Assembly (NCBI GenBank): GCA_036346225.1
Contig: JARFIW010000668.1
Location: 1,943,001 to 2,007,000 of the forward strand
Length of the DNA: 64,000 bases
DNA from: Platerodrilus igneus
Lineage: Eukaryota > Arthropoda > Insecta > Coleoptera > Lycidae
Reading direction: 5' to 3'
Shown here piece after piece: positions 44,388-56,943 of this stretch (within the stretch, counting starts at the first letter, position 1; each line of letters opens with the position of its first letter). A program made the position numbers and the translations under genes. The notes beneath the pieces were generated by a model. That model saw only the letters and a list, made by a program, of their open reading frames with translations, was not told the origin of the DNA and did no database searches.

Positions 44388-46060
44388 GCTATTTTGTGAT
44401 ATGTATGAGATTTGAACCTTGGCGCACTAAAGTACCACTCAGATATAGACTTCTAGTTTGTAAAATGATTGATGAAGGAGATGGTGAGAGCAGTTACTTG
44501 TTAAAGATATTTAAAATGATAATTTAAGAGAAAAGGAAGTTTTAAGATTTGAACTTGGGTGATGGTGATTTCATAAAGTAATTTTGAAAAGTTTGTGCCA
44601 ATGAAGTGAACTGCTGTTGTTTGTATATCATAAAAATTGTGTTAAAATATTTAAAAGGAAACTTCACTGCCATGTGAATATGTACGTAAAGCCTAAAAAG
44701 TCAAGTAGTATGTTTTTATTAGATTGAAGTTAGTTATAAGATGTAGAAGTTTTATTTACTTTTCAGTATATATTTGTAAGTCTTATTATATCATTTGAAT
44801 TTCACTTGTTAGGATTAAAATATCAATTTATAAATTTTCGGCCAATGACATTTGTGTATTAGTTTACTCCAAATTAGAATTTGACAAGAGCAATAAGATC
44901 TATTAATAAAAAGTTGGATCATAGAATGTTAGTTGGAAAAGAATTGTAAAAGAGTAGGCTGTTTTAATGTTTTAAGGGGCATCTCCATAGAGAAGTGACA
45001 GTTGTTGAATTAATTAATAATAAAAAGAGTTGTAAAATTAATTAATAAAAAGGGGTTGTTAAAGAATTTTTTAAAAGAGGGTTGTTAAAGAATTTAAAAG
45101 GGAGTTGTTAAAAAAATTAAAAAAGGAGTTGTTGAAATAAAAATTAAGAGAAAAACTGATTTAAAAAGAACTGAAAAGGAACTTTACTAACTATAGAACA
45201 AAAATGTTGATCTCCTACATAAAATTCAACATATGAAAATTGTAATTGTGATATTAAAAGTATAAAGGAACTGTTGATATTAAAAAGTGATAAATGCAAG
45301 AGTCCTTGTCATTGTCTTATTATTGACCATTGATTTCTGGGAGTATTTTTGTGTAGACAGAGGAGTTCCAAAGTGGTGCTATCAGAACGCTGGAATTGCT
45401 GAACTTTTGGTGTCGAACACGGTGTTGATTTCACGGAGCTGAGTTTCCTAATAAGACCAACGACGATAAGTATAAGTGTCTTTAAAGAATTTTTTGCGTA
45501 CCTAAAACCCTAAAATAAAAGGTGTAAATTCAGTAATACAAATTTTTAAAACGTACTTATCCACAGGTATTAAGAACCCACATCTGGTTCGAATCGTCGC
45601 TGTAGGCAGTGGAGCTTCATTGTTCAGCAGCAAGACGTTTCATTGGAAGTTCAGGTTGTATTATTTTCACTGTCATAATTTAAACACTTAATCCATTATA
45701 CTCGATTGAAATCTTAAATTATTAACTAATATAAACTGTTTTACTGTGCGTATTTTTCAAGTAATTGTTTACACTGTCATTTTTAGAAATTGCTTTAGTA
45801 GAATTAACTAGAGGTCATTTGATTGGCAGTGTCACATACATCTGTATATGGTTCAGAACTCACGCTGTATGCAGATATAGATTTTTCACAAAATTAACCT
45901 GAGATAAGAGTTTCATTGGTCGAGGCGCAGATTTAAAGACTCAATAGAAAAGTTAACAAATTAATTAAAGAAAGGAAATTATAGGGCAATTTGGTGCATT
46001 TCTAATTTGCTCACATATTAAAATTATCAATCCGAAAAGGGGAGGGGGTTATATTATAAG
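44385..46060 (+). repeat. LTR-like region ahead of a primer site
   Basis: This lies between an (AT)n run and a tRNA-primer-like sequence at 46061. A TTCAGGTTG splice-like motif lies near 45650, the position seen in related copies. It has a G-rich tract (aaaaggggagggggtt) just before its end. No open reading frame of note. It is probably the 5' LTR/leader of the gag remnant at 46204. Confidence 0.4.
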
Positions 46061-46080
46061 TGGCAATCCCAACGTGAGGC
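46061..46080 (+). other. Primer-binding-site-like sequence (Ty3/gypsy-like)
   Basis: TGGCAATCCCAACGTGAGGC matches 56798-56817 at 19 of 20 positions. It resembles the tRNA-Lys-type TGGCGCCCAACGTGG site at 48126. A gag start follows 124 bp later. Confidence 0.6.
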
Positions 46081-46203
46081 TCGATAAGTAGTGTCGCAAG
46101 CGTGGTGCTCTAGAGAGAGAACTAGCTTATTTGCAGGTTTTGAACATTTGTAGTTTGGTGGGGCAAGTAAGAGTTATTTTTGAAAACGCAATATTATTAG
46201 AAC

Positions 46204-46365
46204 ATGTTTGACGAAGAAAGAATCACCAGGTCAGGGAAGGTTTATGGTGTCGAGACTGCTGTGAGAGGGCAACCGGTGATGGAGACTGTAACGGCAGGGG
46301 ATGTAAGAGATGAAAGTGTAACGGGCATTTTTATGGCTGAACATTTTACGCTCCCTTTCAGTTAG
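46204..46365 (+). pseudogene. gag N-terminus remnant
   Basis: 53 codons from ATG. RITRSGKVYGVE matches RITRSGRIYGVD at the start of the gag gene at 56944, at a similar distance from the primer site. After about 40 residues the frame ends at TAG and no further gag is recognisable. Confidence 0.65.
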
Positions 46366-48125
46366 AGTACTTAAAAATACATCGTTGCTTTGGGATCGCT
46401 GTTTGTATAAAGGAAATACTTCAGAATAATTCAGATTTGTAGGCAATTTAACTCGTGGGTATTACTTTAAAAGTAGATAATTTGAAGATTGATTTTCATT
46501 AATAAATAAATTGCAAGGAATGAATTGTAAATTGGATTATTCGTAAATTACTATCCGACTTATCGAAGATGATAAACAGCTCGTAATTAATTAGTAGATA
46601 TGATTGCTGCATATAAATTTTGTTCCTCATGTGGATATACGAGTCTAGATGATAGTCGATAAGAGGTTATGGTAACAACGATTGAATATAAACAGATGAG
46701 GAGTTTTAGTTTGTTTGTGCTTTTGTTCCTATATACTAATTACGTTAAAAATACTGTTTGCTTTTCGCTTTGAAAATGATGAGAATTATTGCAGCATGAA
46801 TTTTCGAATTGTTCATGAACAAGCACGACACGGTTTTAGTTGTTTTTCTTGTGAAATAAAAGTTGTATATTAAAGTGTAGTGCTAAGTCCATTTGAAGGA
46901 AGTATGCTTTATAGGCGAACGTGTTTACTCGACCGCACGTGTTTTACGGAAAATCGACGGACGGTTTTAGTGTTTGCACGTGCTTTATTGATTGTGTTTT
47001 TTTAGCTGATTTGTCTTTTTATATTTGAACTGTGTGTGCGATCTAGTTTCGCGGTCCTTTTTTTATCAGAGTAGTGCATACTTTGGATTATCCAAATACA
47101 GTTGTTACTGTAGTTTCTGAATTTTCCAACCCCAAAGAATCTAAAATAGATCATTGTTTACGTGGCTTTCGTTATTCAAAAGCATTAGATGTTTCTTTGT
47201 TACCATAGGTAGCAAATAAAACACCTCACGTTACTGTTAGTTTAATGCATTACATCGTGCCTTGAAAGCCCGTGATTCTAAATTTATATTACCATTATTT
47301 TTTTTCGATTTGTGTTAAAAAATATTTCGAAATTATTGTCTCAGGAAATAGAATTAACAAGAAATTTATCAATGCTACATAGTTCCATCAGCATGATAAT
47401 GTCTGCTGCTAACACCAGTGATTAGTGTAAAGTGTAAGAAATTCCATCAACACCCTCACAGTTAAGGGTGAAGTGCTTCGTTAATGCAGGACATCGTGAA
47501 TCCCACACTTCAATTGCAAGGAAGCGTTACTGAAGGACTTTTTGTAAGTTGAACTATTTCTTACTTGTTATTACTTTAAATATCTATCCGTTGTTTTGCC
47601 ATATCTTTGTCGTTCTGATACCTTTTACCATAGAATTGCATGCTATTAAGAAACAAAAAAAAAGAGAAACAAAACAAATTAGTTTGAGTAATTTGAATAT
47701 TTGGACAGAAAAGAAAAAAAAAAGTCAGTGCTACTGGACTGCTCATATCAATTGTGCTTACCTATTTATCTTTTGTTAAAATTTTGTCTGATCTATGTTT
47801 AATTGGTGTGTGAGGAAACGTTTCTGCTACTCCCCAATATTACCTCACTTTGTACTAAAAATTTTTGTATTGCTTTTACCGTTGTTACATTATATAGATT
47901 ATCCAAACAGTTTTTCTTTACATTCTACCAAGTACTGAACAATCTATGCTTTTCTTTATTTCAGGTTTGCAGGACTAATTTTTTTTATTGCAGGTATTGT
48001 CACTAATTCCTTACAGCCGCGTACATTATATGCTTTCTACAACCCCCCCTAATCACCGATTGAGCCCAGTCATTCCTTGACTTTCTTGGTGTTACGCACG
48101 GCTACGAGTCAACGTAGCATAAATT
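46366..48125. other. Likely LTR/leader of the next gag remnant; no genes
   Basis: AT-rich, with short frames only, ending at the primer-site-like sequence at 48126. By position it may be the LTR of that element; its left border was not found. Confidence 0.35.
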
Positions 48126-48140
48126 TGGCGCCCAACGTGG
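48126..48140 (+). other. Primer-binding-site-like sequence
   Basis: TGGCGCCCAACGTGG, the usual complement of a tRNA-Lys 3' end in retroelements. It lies just upstream of a gag coding region. Confidence 0.65.
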
Positions 48141-49480
48141 CTTCCACGAATAAACGTAACAAAAGTAGTGAATATGTGGAGCCGGAGGTGGTTGTAATTC
48201 AGCCGGACGTAGAAAAACAGGTTGGACAAGTCAGAGAGACAGCGAACGGGGGAGATATGCTAGGCATCATGCAGTTTTTAAGAGAATTTCGGAACTCACA
48301 AGAGGAGTTTAAAATTGAGCTGAAGAACGAGGTTAGAAACGAGGTTAGAAATTCACAAGCGGAAGTTAGGAAAAATTTTGAGAAAATGGAGACAAAATTT
48401 GAAAATTCACAAGCGGAAGTGAGGGAAAGATTTGAGAAAATGGAAGAAAAAAATGAGAATTCACGAGCGGAAAGGGAAAGGTTTGAAATGATGGAGATGA
48501 AATTTGGAGGGATAAATGCGTTGATACAGAGCAGTTTGGGTTCGCTTAGAGATGAGATAAGGACGGAAGTAGAAGACAGGGTAAAAGTAGTCGAGGAAAA
48601 TTTAGTAACAGGTTTGTCGGAGCTAAGGGGTGAAATGGTAGGAGTAAATCTGAGACAGACAGAAAGTCTTTAAAATTCAAAAAGGTAAGTTATGGAAATT
48701 ATTCAGGATGAAATTAAGGATTCTAGGGAATTAAGGGCTGATGTAATAGGATTTAAGGACAGAGTTGATGAAAAATTAGGTGTACTTGAAGGTAGTGTTA
48801 GGGTGATTAGGGAACAAGTGACAGGATTAGAAGGGGGACGTTTAGTGACAATGGATCAGGGTTACTTTAAAAACGGACGAGAGATTTTACCAAAATTTGA
48901 GGGAAGACGTTTTGAACAGCCAATGCTATACCTAGATAAGTTGGACGAAATAATGGATGGTGAACCAGAGAGGGTGCGGATGCAAATGATAGGAACTAGT
49001 TTAAAGGGTAATGCCGAAAAATGGCATAGTATAATTAGAAAAAATTACAACACGTACGAACAATTTAAGACTCTTTTTAGGAAACAATATTGGGGTAATG
49101 CAAAACAAACTGAAATTAGAACTAAATTAATAACAGGACAATATTTAACTAGCATGTGGTCGAGAGAGGAATATATTATCGATAATTATAATCAGGCGCA
49201 ACATTTGACTCCTAAATTTAGGGAAGAAGAGCTTATACAGTTTTTGTCAAGGCACATGGAAGCTGAAGTGCCTAGGGCCGTGGCCACACAAAATATAAAA
49301 ACATTAAAAGGGTTCTTAGAAATAATGCGAAACTATGATATGGCAAGGGAATTTGAAACAAATAATAATAAATGTTGGGAAGGAAAGAATACAGGTAGAA
49401 ACCAGAATTGGCATGGACACGAACGGCACGGGTATGGACCACCACAGAGGAAATTCAGGCCGGAACATTTTGATAATGAC
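48141..49480 (+). pseudogene. Ty3/gypsy-like gag, with stops and truncated
   Basis: One frame runs to a TAA at 48671-48673, with a second TAA at 48686-48688, and resumes from 48692. The first half is a long heptad coiled coil with duplicated FENSQAEVRE(R/K)FEKME units. The second half is a retrotransposon gag capsid domain: PKFEGRRFEQPMLYLDKLDE, GNAEKWHSIIRKNY, FKTLFRKQYW, EEYIIDNYNQAQHLTP and MEAEVPRAV. It aligns with the gag at 56944. Coding ends abruptly at 49480, where the inverted LTR-like repeat copy II begins. No pol follows. Confidence 0.75.
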
Positions 49481-49492
49481 ATATATATATAT

Positions 49493-51652
49493 TGCTGTGA
49501 AACCCTGTATAAAATCGAGCCTCACGAATTGGGCGCCAAATTATGCTGTGAAACCTCCATCATCCGTGAACTACGCTTTTCGCCTCGGCTGCTCACCTAA
49601 TTTTATAAACCTCCTCATTCATAAAAATTAAACAACACATTCCTACCACAAACATCAACGTTAACTCTATTTACATCAATATTCAGAATACATTAAATTT
49701 TCAAATTAAATTTCAGCATTAATTTTTAATATCGAAAATTTCAAAATTAAATTTATTATCATTTTAATGTGCATCCAGAATTAAAGTCCTTGTTGGATGC
49801 CTACTAATTAATATAACAATATAAGCAGACCGGAGTCTGAGTATAAAGGAGCATCTACCACCCCTTTACGTTAATTAACCAGGTTCGTCTAATTGAGCTC
49901 AAAGACATACCCAAATTTTCATCATATTCCCGAACATCAAAACAAAATACCCCTTTTTACTTAAACAAGCAAATTTCATCTTAAAATTAAACTTTTATGG
50001 TTAGAACAATTTCACTAATGTCCATTTAAAGTAAATCAATTATAAAGTCATTCAATACACACAAAATGTCAAACAAAATAGTATGATTTACCTGAAGGTT
50101 ACTGTCCTCGTAGCTTCAAAGTATCGTTTCTTTTGTTAATCACACCATTCAACAGGACTATATTTACGGCTTCTGATTCTCTACGCTTTTAAATTTTCTC
50201 CATCACCATCCATTCAAAGTCGTTTCTGGGCCTTTCCGGAACTCATCTGTGTTTATCTGACCCTTGTTTCATGGATCCAGACACGTATTTGAACCATTTA
50301 ATTATTAACACCCCAAAATAGCAAAGAAATTCATGCTTCTGAGCTTCTGTCACCAATATACACCAAAACTGCCTACTTTTGTGTATACATTCGTCGTTGT
50401 AAATTTTGCTAATTGGTACAGTGAAACTAAATTTTATTACCTTGTATCTAAGTGCACTGAAGTACATTCATGTTTAGCACGTAAATAACAAGCTATGTTG
50501 GATCACTAAATTATACTAGCAAACTTTAAATTATTTAATCAAACTAAAATGCACGGTTTAATATCTTCAATCAAGTCGCGTATGTACGAGCTTTTAACGC
50601 ATCGAATCGTCAAAAGTCTAAGAGTCTAAGAGGCTTCGTTTATATTCATCTCGGTATATATAGCAAAAGCCTGTCTGTCGGTCGAGTCTCTAAAACGGGT
50701 AATTCTAAAGAATTTCTCATGCCATGTGCCCAGTCTGCCGCTCGCACGTCGATTTTACGAATTTTCACTCGCCCCATTTAAATCTCAGAAAATTTCCACA
50801 GCACGCAAACCTGTCCGAGAAAAACTAATTAATTTTGTACCGAAATTGTTGTTTCTACCTCTGATATTTGCATTCTATTTTCAACCAATTGTGACCCTCG
50901 TGACGTTGTTTAAATCACGCCTTTTACTATATGTGTCTTAGCTTGACGCATTTTCTCTTCCTTTTCTAACCTGTTCGTATTGGTGCAACTTGACACTCTT
51001 CATTATCGATTATTTCAGTCCACGCGGACTGTTATCTGGGTTTAATAAACCCGTATCGCACATTCTCGTGAATACTAAGCCCCGGTTTCTCCAAGATTCT
51101 TTGTAACTATTATGCGACGTTTTCCCCAAGATTCTTTGAACCATTAATTATCTGCAAACTTTTCGCCGAATGTGATATTTAAACTACGCAGGTGTTCAAA
51201 ATAATATTAATTCTCAGAGCTTTATTCCGTGGTATTTTAATCTTGGGTTTTACAAGTTTCTATAGGTATTATATGTTATTAACGGTTTAATTAACTCCAA
51301 TTAAAATTGATTTCTATCCTTTTCATTTTAGCGAATACAACTTAAATATTAATTATTATACGTACACTTTGTTTTACTACCGGTTACTTAAATAGAGTTA
51401 ATTAAGATAAATTTTGCACGTAATTTCTCTTTGTTTAGAAATAATTACATTACACGCAGAGCTTTTCAATACTGCTTCTTTTGATATAAAGCGTCTTATA
51501 AATAATTTAAATTTCTTATTTTTACTGAAACAACCGAGTTTATTTATGTTTTATGGTTTTAATAAAGCGTATTATTTAATGAAATTCCTTATACACGGTG
51601 ATTAAAATTATTTGATGTGATTATTTAATTTTCTACCCTGGTCTAAATATGA
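49493..51652 (-). repeat. LTR-like repeat family, copy II (minus)
   Basis: Reverse complement of copy I (29337-31531). It begins on the plus strand with TGCTGTGAAAC...CGAGCCTCACGAATTGGGCGCC and ends with 'ctaccctggtctaaatatgag' at an (AT)n run. It truncates or interrupts the gag gene on its left. Confidence 0.65.
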
Positions 51653-51666
51653 GTATATATATATAT

Positions 51667-51710
<44 letters not shown>
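51653..51710. repeat. (AT)n microsatellite
   Basis: About 58 bp, one interruption (taaata). Confidence 0.95.
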
Positions 51711-51711
<1 letters not shown>

Positions 51712-51716
<5 letters not shown>

Positions 51717-52066
51717 AGTATATACGATGTATAAATAATCACAAACTTTACGAAAAATCGAAAGGAAGTTATTAATTATACAAAGCAAGCTAGTAATTTG
51801 CATAGCCATAAATGAAAGAATTTGTTTGTTTCATTAAGGGAATAAACATTCATCAACTAGTTTCGATCTTAGTGGATCTCATCAGGATGAAGTGGTTTAT
51901 AACCCTTAAGGGAAACTAGTTGATGAATGTTTATTCCCTTTATGAAACAAACAAATTCTTTCATTTATGGCTATGCAAATTACTAGCTTGCTTTGTATAA
52001 TTAATAACTTCCTTTCGATTTTTCGTAAAGTTTGTGATTATTTATACATCGTATATACTTGTTTTA
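51712..52066. repeat. Long palindrome (about 153-bp arms) with hammerhead-like core
   Basis: 51712-51864 pairs almost perfectly with 51912-52066. The loop and arm edge on the minus strand (51885 to 51860) read CTGATGA, GATC, a 6-nt loop, GATC, GAAAC. This is the conserved core plus stem II of a hammerhead ribozyme. The arms give a very long stem III. A clear stem I was not found. Confidence 0.8.
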
Positions 52067-52116
52067 TATATTTAAATTGCTATAAGCAATAATTTTTCAT
52101 TCATATTTATATATAT

Positions 52117-54443
52117 TGCTGTGAAACCTGGGTAAAATCCTCGTCGGAGTAAAAAAACATTCGAGCCCCAGCGTTGGGCCGTCATAAAATGCTGTGAAAT
52201 GTACAAAAAGCCTCGCCAGTTTCCTGGAATAAAATCACAAAATTTTTATTTTGAACTCGAGCCTCACTTTTGGGCGCTACGATTTGCTGTGATTCTCTTC
52301 CTTATTGAATCTCTTCTGATAATCGCCTTTTTACTCTTTCCGCCTCGGCTGCTCACCTAGTTAAAACTCTCATCCTCATTCATAAAAAAAACAAACACAT
52401 TCCTACCACAAACATCAACGTTTACTCTATTTACATCAATATTCATAATACATTAAAATTTCAAAATTAAATTTCAGCATAAATTTCAGTATCATAAAAT
52501 TTCAAGATTAAATTTGTTATCATTTTAATTTGCATCCAGAATTAAAGTCCTTGTAGGATGCCTAATAATTAATTTAACAATATTTGCAGACCTGAGTCTG
52601 AGTACAAAGGGAGCATCTCCCACCCCTTTACGTTAATCAAACAGGTTAGTCTAATTGAGCTCAAAAACAGACCCAAATTTTCATCATAATCAAGAACATA
52701 AACTGCTAAATACTCCTTTCTACTTAAACAAGAAAATTTCACCTTAAAATTAAAAATTTGTTGTTTGTACAAATTCACCACTGTCCATTTTTTAGCAAAC
52801 AAATTATAAAGTTATTCAACACACACCAAAACATCAAAAATCGAACAACAAAGCATAAGTTACCTGAAGGTTAATGCACTCGTGGCTCCAATGTACATCG
52901 TCCTTTGTTATTCACACCATTTCAATTGGGTTATGTTTACGGCTTCTGATTCTGAACGCTTTTAAAATTTTCTACACCACCATTCATCTAAAGTTGTTTC
53001 AAAGCTTCTCAGGAACTCATTTAAGTATATCAAAATCTTGTTTTGTGGATCCAATCACGATTACGAATAACATTTGATTATTAACACCCCCGAAAAATAG
53101 CAAAGAAATTCCTAATTCTTTCACACTATACCCAAAACTGCCTACTTTTGTTTATTCATTTATCGTTAAAAATTTTGGATAATTGGTACAGTAATACTCG
53201 CAAATATAACTAGTCTTTATTACCTTGTATCTTCTTTTCTAAGTGCACTAATGCATAATAACTTGTATCGTAGCACGTAAAGAGCAAACTGTTTTAAAGT
53301 ATTCAATAATCACAAACTATAAGAGCAAACTGTTTCAAGTATTGAATACAAAATCTAAGAGCACTGTTTAAAGCATCGAATACTCAAAAATCTAAGAGAG
53401 CGAAACTGTTTAAAGTCCGGGTATATATAATGGGTTGCCTGCCCGTCGGTTTTGTCCCCACAACGGCCAGTTTTTAGAATTTCGCATTCTCTGTTCCCTT
53501 TTCGACATCTCGGCACGCGATTCTACAAAATTTGCACACGTCCAAGTTTAAAATCTATGAAATTTCCACACGGCTCGCAACGTCCGAGAACAACTAATTA
53601 AATTTTATTCAGAAATGTTATGTTTACACCTCTCATGTTTGCATCTTATTTTCAACCAATCGTGACCCTCGTGACGCTACACAAATCATGCCTTTAATTA
53701 TTAGTATCTCTGCTTGACGCATTTTCTCCTTCCTTTTCTACCTTGGTCTGAATGGTACAAATCGATATTCTGTATTATCGGTTATCTAAACTACACGTGG
53801 ACTCGCGACGTGACTTACTCGAGTTAAATAACCCCACATCTAACCATCCCGTTAATATAAGCTACGGTTTATCCAACCGTTTGCAATATACGTAGAATCT
53901 GCATGTTTATCCAAACAAATTAAACTGAAATTGACTTTTAAAAATACGCAGGTGTGTGAACGTTTTAACATAATTCTCAGAGCTTTATTTCGTGGTATTT
54001 TAACCTTGGATTTTCACAGGCTTTTATGCTTATTATACCTTAATAATCGTTCAATTACCTCCAATTAAAATAATAATGAATGGCATTGACTTCTACCCTT
54101 TAATTTTTAGTGAATCCTAATTAAATATTAATTATTATTTGTACATTTTGTTTAATACTCGTTACTTAAAACTTGAATTAATTAATATAAATTTTGCACG
54201 TAATTTCTATTTGTTTCTTTACTTGGAATAATTAAATTACATACAAGTTGAGCATTTTAATTCTGCTTCTTTTTATAGAAAGCGTCTAGTGAATAATTTA
54301 AATCCCTTATTTTTAATGAAACGAATAAATTTTTATGCTCCACGGTTTTTAATAAAGCGTATTATCTAATAAAATTCCTTATACACGGTGATTAAAATTA
54401 TTTGATGAAATTAATTAATTTTCTACCCTGGTCTAAATTTGAG

Positions 54444-54445
<2 letters not shown>
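52117..54445 (-). repeat. LTR-like repeat family, copy III (minus)
   Basis: Homologous to copies I and II along its length, same orientation as II. The primer-site end (52117-52375) is longer, with the TGCTGTGA...CGAGCC...GGGC motif repeated three times. It ends at an (AT)n run. Confidence 0.65.

Positions 54446-54488
<43 letters not shown>
54446..54488. repeat. (AT)n microsatellite
   Basis: 43 bp of alternating AT. Confidence 0.95.
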
Positions 54489-54490
<2 letters not shown>

Positions 54491-54960
54491 TGTCACAAAT
54501 ACCTTAAATTTTGTCTTTAGCACTTTCCTATTTTATACATAATATTCTATCATTGGTCCTAAATATTTCACAACCCTTCAATCATATTTGAGACTGCTAT
54601 TACTTATAATTTTGAGATTACATGTATGTCCAAAAGTTGATTCTATTAAAATAAAAGCCAAAATAATTCACATATGAACCTGGATCTACGTGGTTAATAG
54701 TGGACATCCATAGACGCATCCGGTTTTCGGTTGGAAAATGTACGATCAATGGCCTATTAAATTATAACTCAGTATAAAACCTTGAGCACTGTGTATTTTA
54801 TCACGTCATCAAGTCATTATAATTTACGTCTTGGCACTTACATTTCAACTAACATTTTAAATACTTTAACGTATGTAAAGTACGGCAAACATACATTTTA
54901 AAATTACGGGATCTGATATATGGATTATTTTATTTGGCATACACTACCTTCCACACAATA

Positions 54961-55001
<41 letters not shown>

Positions 55002-55082
55002 TAATGTCAGTAGGAGCCACAAGGGTTCTAAGGGTGGTTTTGTGTGGAAGGTAGTGTATGCCAAATAAAATAATCCATATAT

Positions 55083-55122
<40 letters not shown>

Positions 55123-55626
55123 AATGTCAGTAGGAGCCACAAGGGTTCTAAGGGTGGTTTTGTGTGGAAGGTAGTGTATGCCAAATAAAATAATCCATAT
55201 ATCAGATTCCGTAATTTTAAAATGTATGTTTGCCGTACTTTACATACGTTAAAGTATTTAAAATGTTAGTTGAAATGTAAGTGCCAACACGTAAATTATA
55301 ATGACTTGATGACGTGATAAAATACACAGTGCTCAAGGTTTTATACTGAGTTATAATTTAATAGGCCATTGATCGTACATTTGCCAACCGAAAACCGGAT
55401 GCGTCTATGGATGTCCACTATTAACCACGTAGATCCAGGTCCATATGTGAATTATTTTGGCTTTTATTTTAATAGAATCAACTTTTGGACAAACATGTAA
55501 TCTCAAAATTATAAGTAATAGCAGTCTCAAATATGATTGAAGGGTTGAAATATTTAGGACCAATGATAGAATATTATGTATAAAATAGGAAAGTGCTAAA
55601 GACAAAATTTAAGGTATTTGTGACAC
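54489..55626. repeat. 1.1-kb palindromic element with 120-bp tandem core
   Basis: 54489-54960 is the reverse complement of about 55162-55626 with few mismatches. Outer ends read GTGTCACAAATACCTTAAATT inward on the left and match inversely on the right (one base shortened here). The centre holds two copies of a 120-bp unit (54999-55118 and from 55119) starting GTGTAATGTCAGTAGGAGCC and containing 'ggaaggtagtgtatgcc', each next to an (AT)n run (54963-54998, 55085-55118). Foldback-like transposon or MITE. Confidence 0.85.
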
Positions 55627-56797
55627 AAACTCAGTGATAAAATGTTATTGGATGGTTTTTTTTATATAATATGTAATAGCGAGTAGGCAGAAAATGTTGT
55701 AATTATCACCTAGGATAGTAAACAAAGGGAAATCGATTTCGAATTATTTTTGTGTAAAGACGTGTTTTATGAAACTGCGCTAAATTGTTCATATTTTTGA
55801 AAGATTAAATAAATGTGTTTGAATTATAAGAGTTTGATTTATAACAGAAGAGTAAAGAGAAGCATCAATGTATAAAGAATTAATAGCGGCGACGAATAAA
55901 AGTGAATATTGGAATTAGTGCGACAGCGAACCGGCGGGAGACAAGTTTGAATTGGAACGAGATTATATAGGTAGAAGGCATCGAGTGAGAAACATAAGAG
56001 TGAAGAATATAATGATTGATTTGGATATGGATTTATGTGTAGCGGGGCATTGAGTGGTTAATAGGAACGAGGATAGATTTGGATTGAATGGTTAACAGGA
56101 ACGAGGATAGATTTGGATTGATTTAGAACGAGAAGAGCAAAATTAGAAGGCAGCGTAAGAGTAGCGAGTGGAAGTGTAAAAGACAAAGAAGAAATTACTA
56201 CGGAAGAATTAGCGCAGGGGAAGTAAATAAAAAGGGTATTCTAAATTCTAAATTCGGGTTATATTTATTTTAGATTTGGGTGCAACAAAATTAAAGGGAA
56301 GATACCTGGAGGCTAGACGGCAGTTCAAAGTAATAGTGAAACCTTGTGAAGGCGCATACGGCGAACAGGATTTTGAGCCAGCATTAAGAGAGGCGTATAA
56401 CGACGTATAATTCAGGTGAGTACCGTGTATTATAACGTCAAAGTCATAAATTTTGTGGTATTAATTAATTTGGCACAAGGCTACGTGGATCACATCATAT
56501 TTGGCATATACACAAGTAAATTCTAAAAAATGGTACTAAAACAAAAGATTGTGCAGTTTGGTTGGGCATTGCACATCTACTTACCACTGAACCCACGGTA
56601 AGTAGGTGGATACCCTGAGAAGAAAGAGTTCATATAGTCGAGGCATAATAAAACCAATTTTGATTTAATTAACCAACTAAACGTTGCTAAAGTACGGGGC
56701 GTGAAATAGGTATTTGCACATCGTATCAAATCATTAAATTAATTAGAAAAGGCGCGCAACAAAGAAAGAGTGTGTGTTGGGGGGCAGTATAAGAAGG
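55627..56797 (+). repeat. Probable LTR/leader of the gag element at 56944
   Basis: It ends at the primer-site-like sequence at 56798 and has a TTCAGGTGAGT splice-donor-like motif near 56411. No coding region. Confidence 0.35.
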
Positions 56798-56817
56798 TGG
56801 CAAACCCAACGTGAGGC
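56798..56817 (+). other. Primer-binding-site-like sequence
   Basis: TGGCAAACCCAACGTGAGGC; see 46061 for the near-identical copy. gag starts 127 bp downstream of it. Confidence 0.6.
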
Positions 56818-56943
56818 TAGATAAAAGGCTAGATAGATCGAAAGCTAGATAGAAGTAGTAGTAGGATACGGGATCCCGAGATTAGGTGGGGCCCGTAAGT
56901 TTATATTTTTTCAGGAAAAGGAGTTCAAAAATAGGCAGCAGAG

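Noticed and set aside
54925..55184. Open frames with repeated YIYIYIYI
   Set aside because: They are translations of (AT)n microsatellites within a palindromic element.
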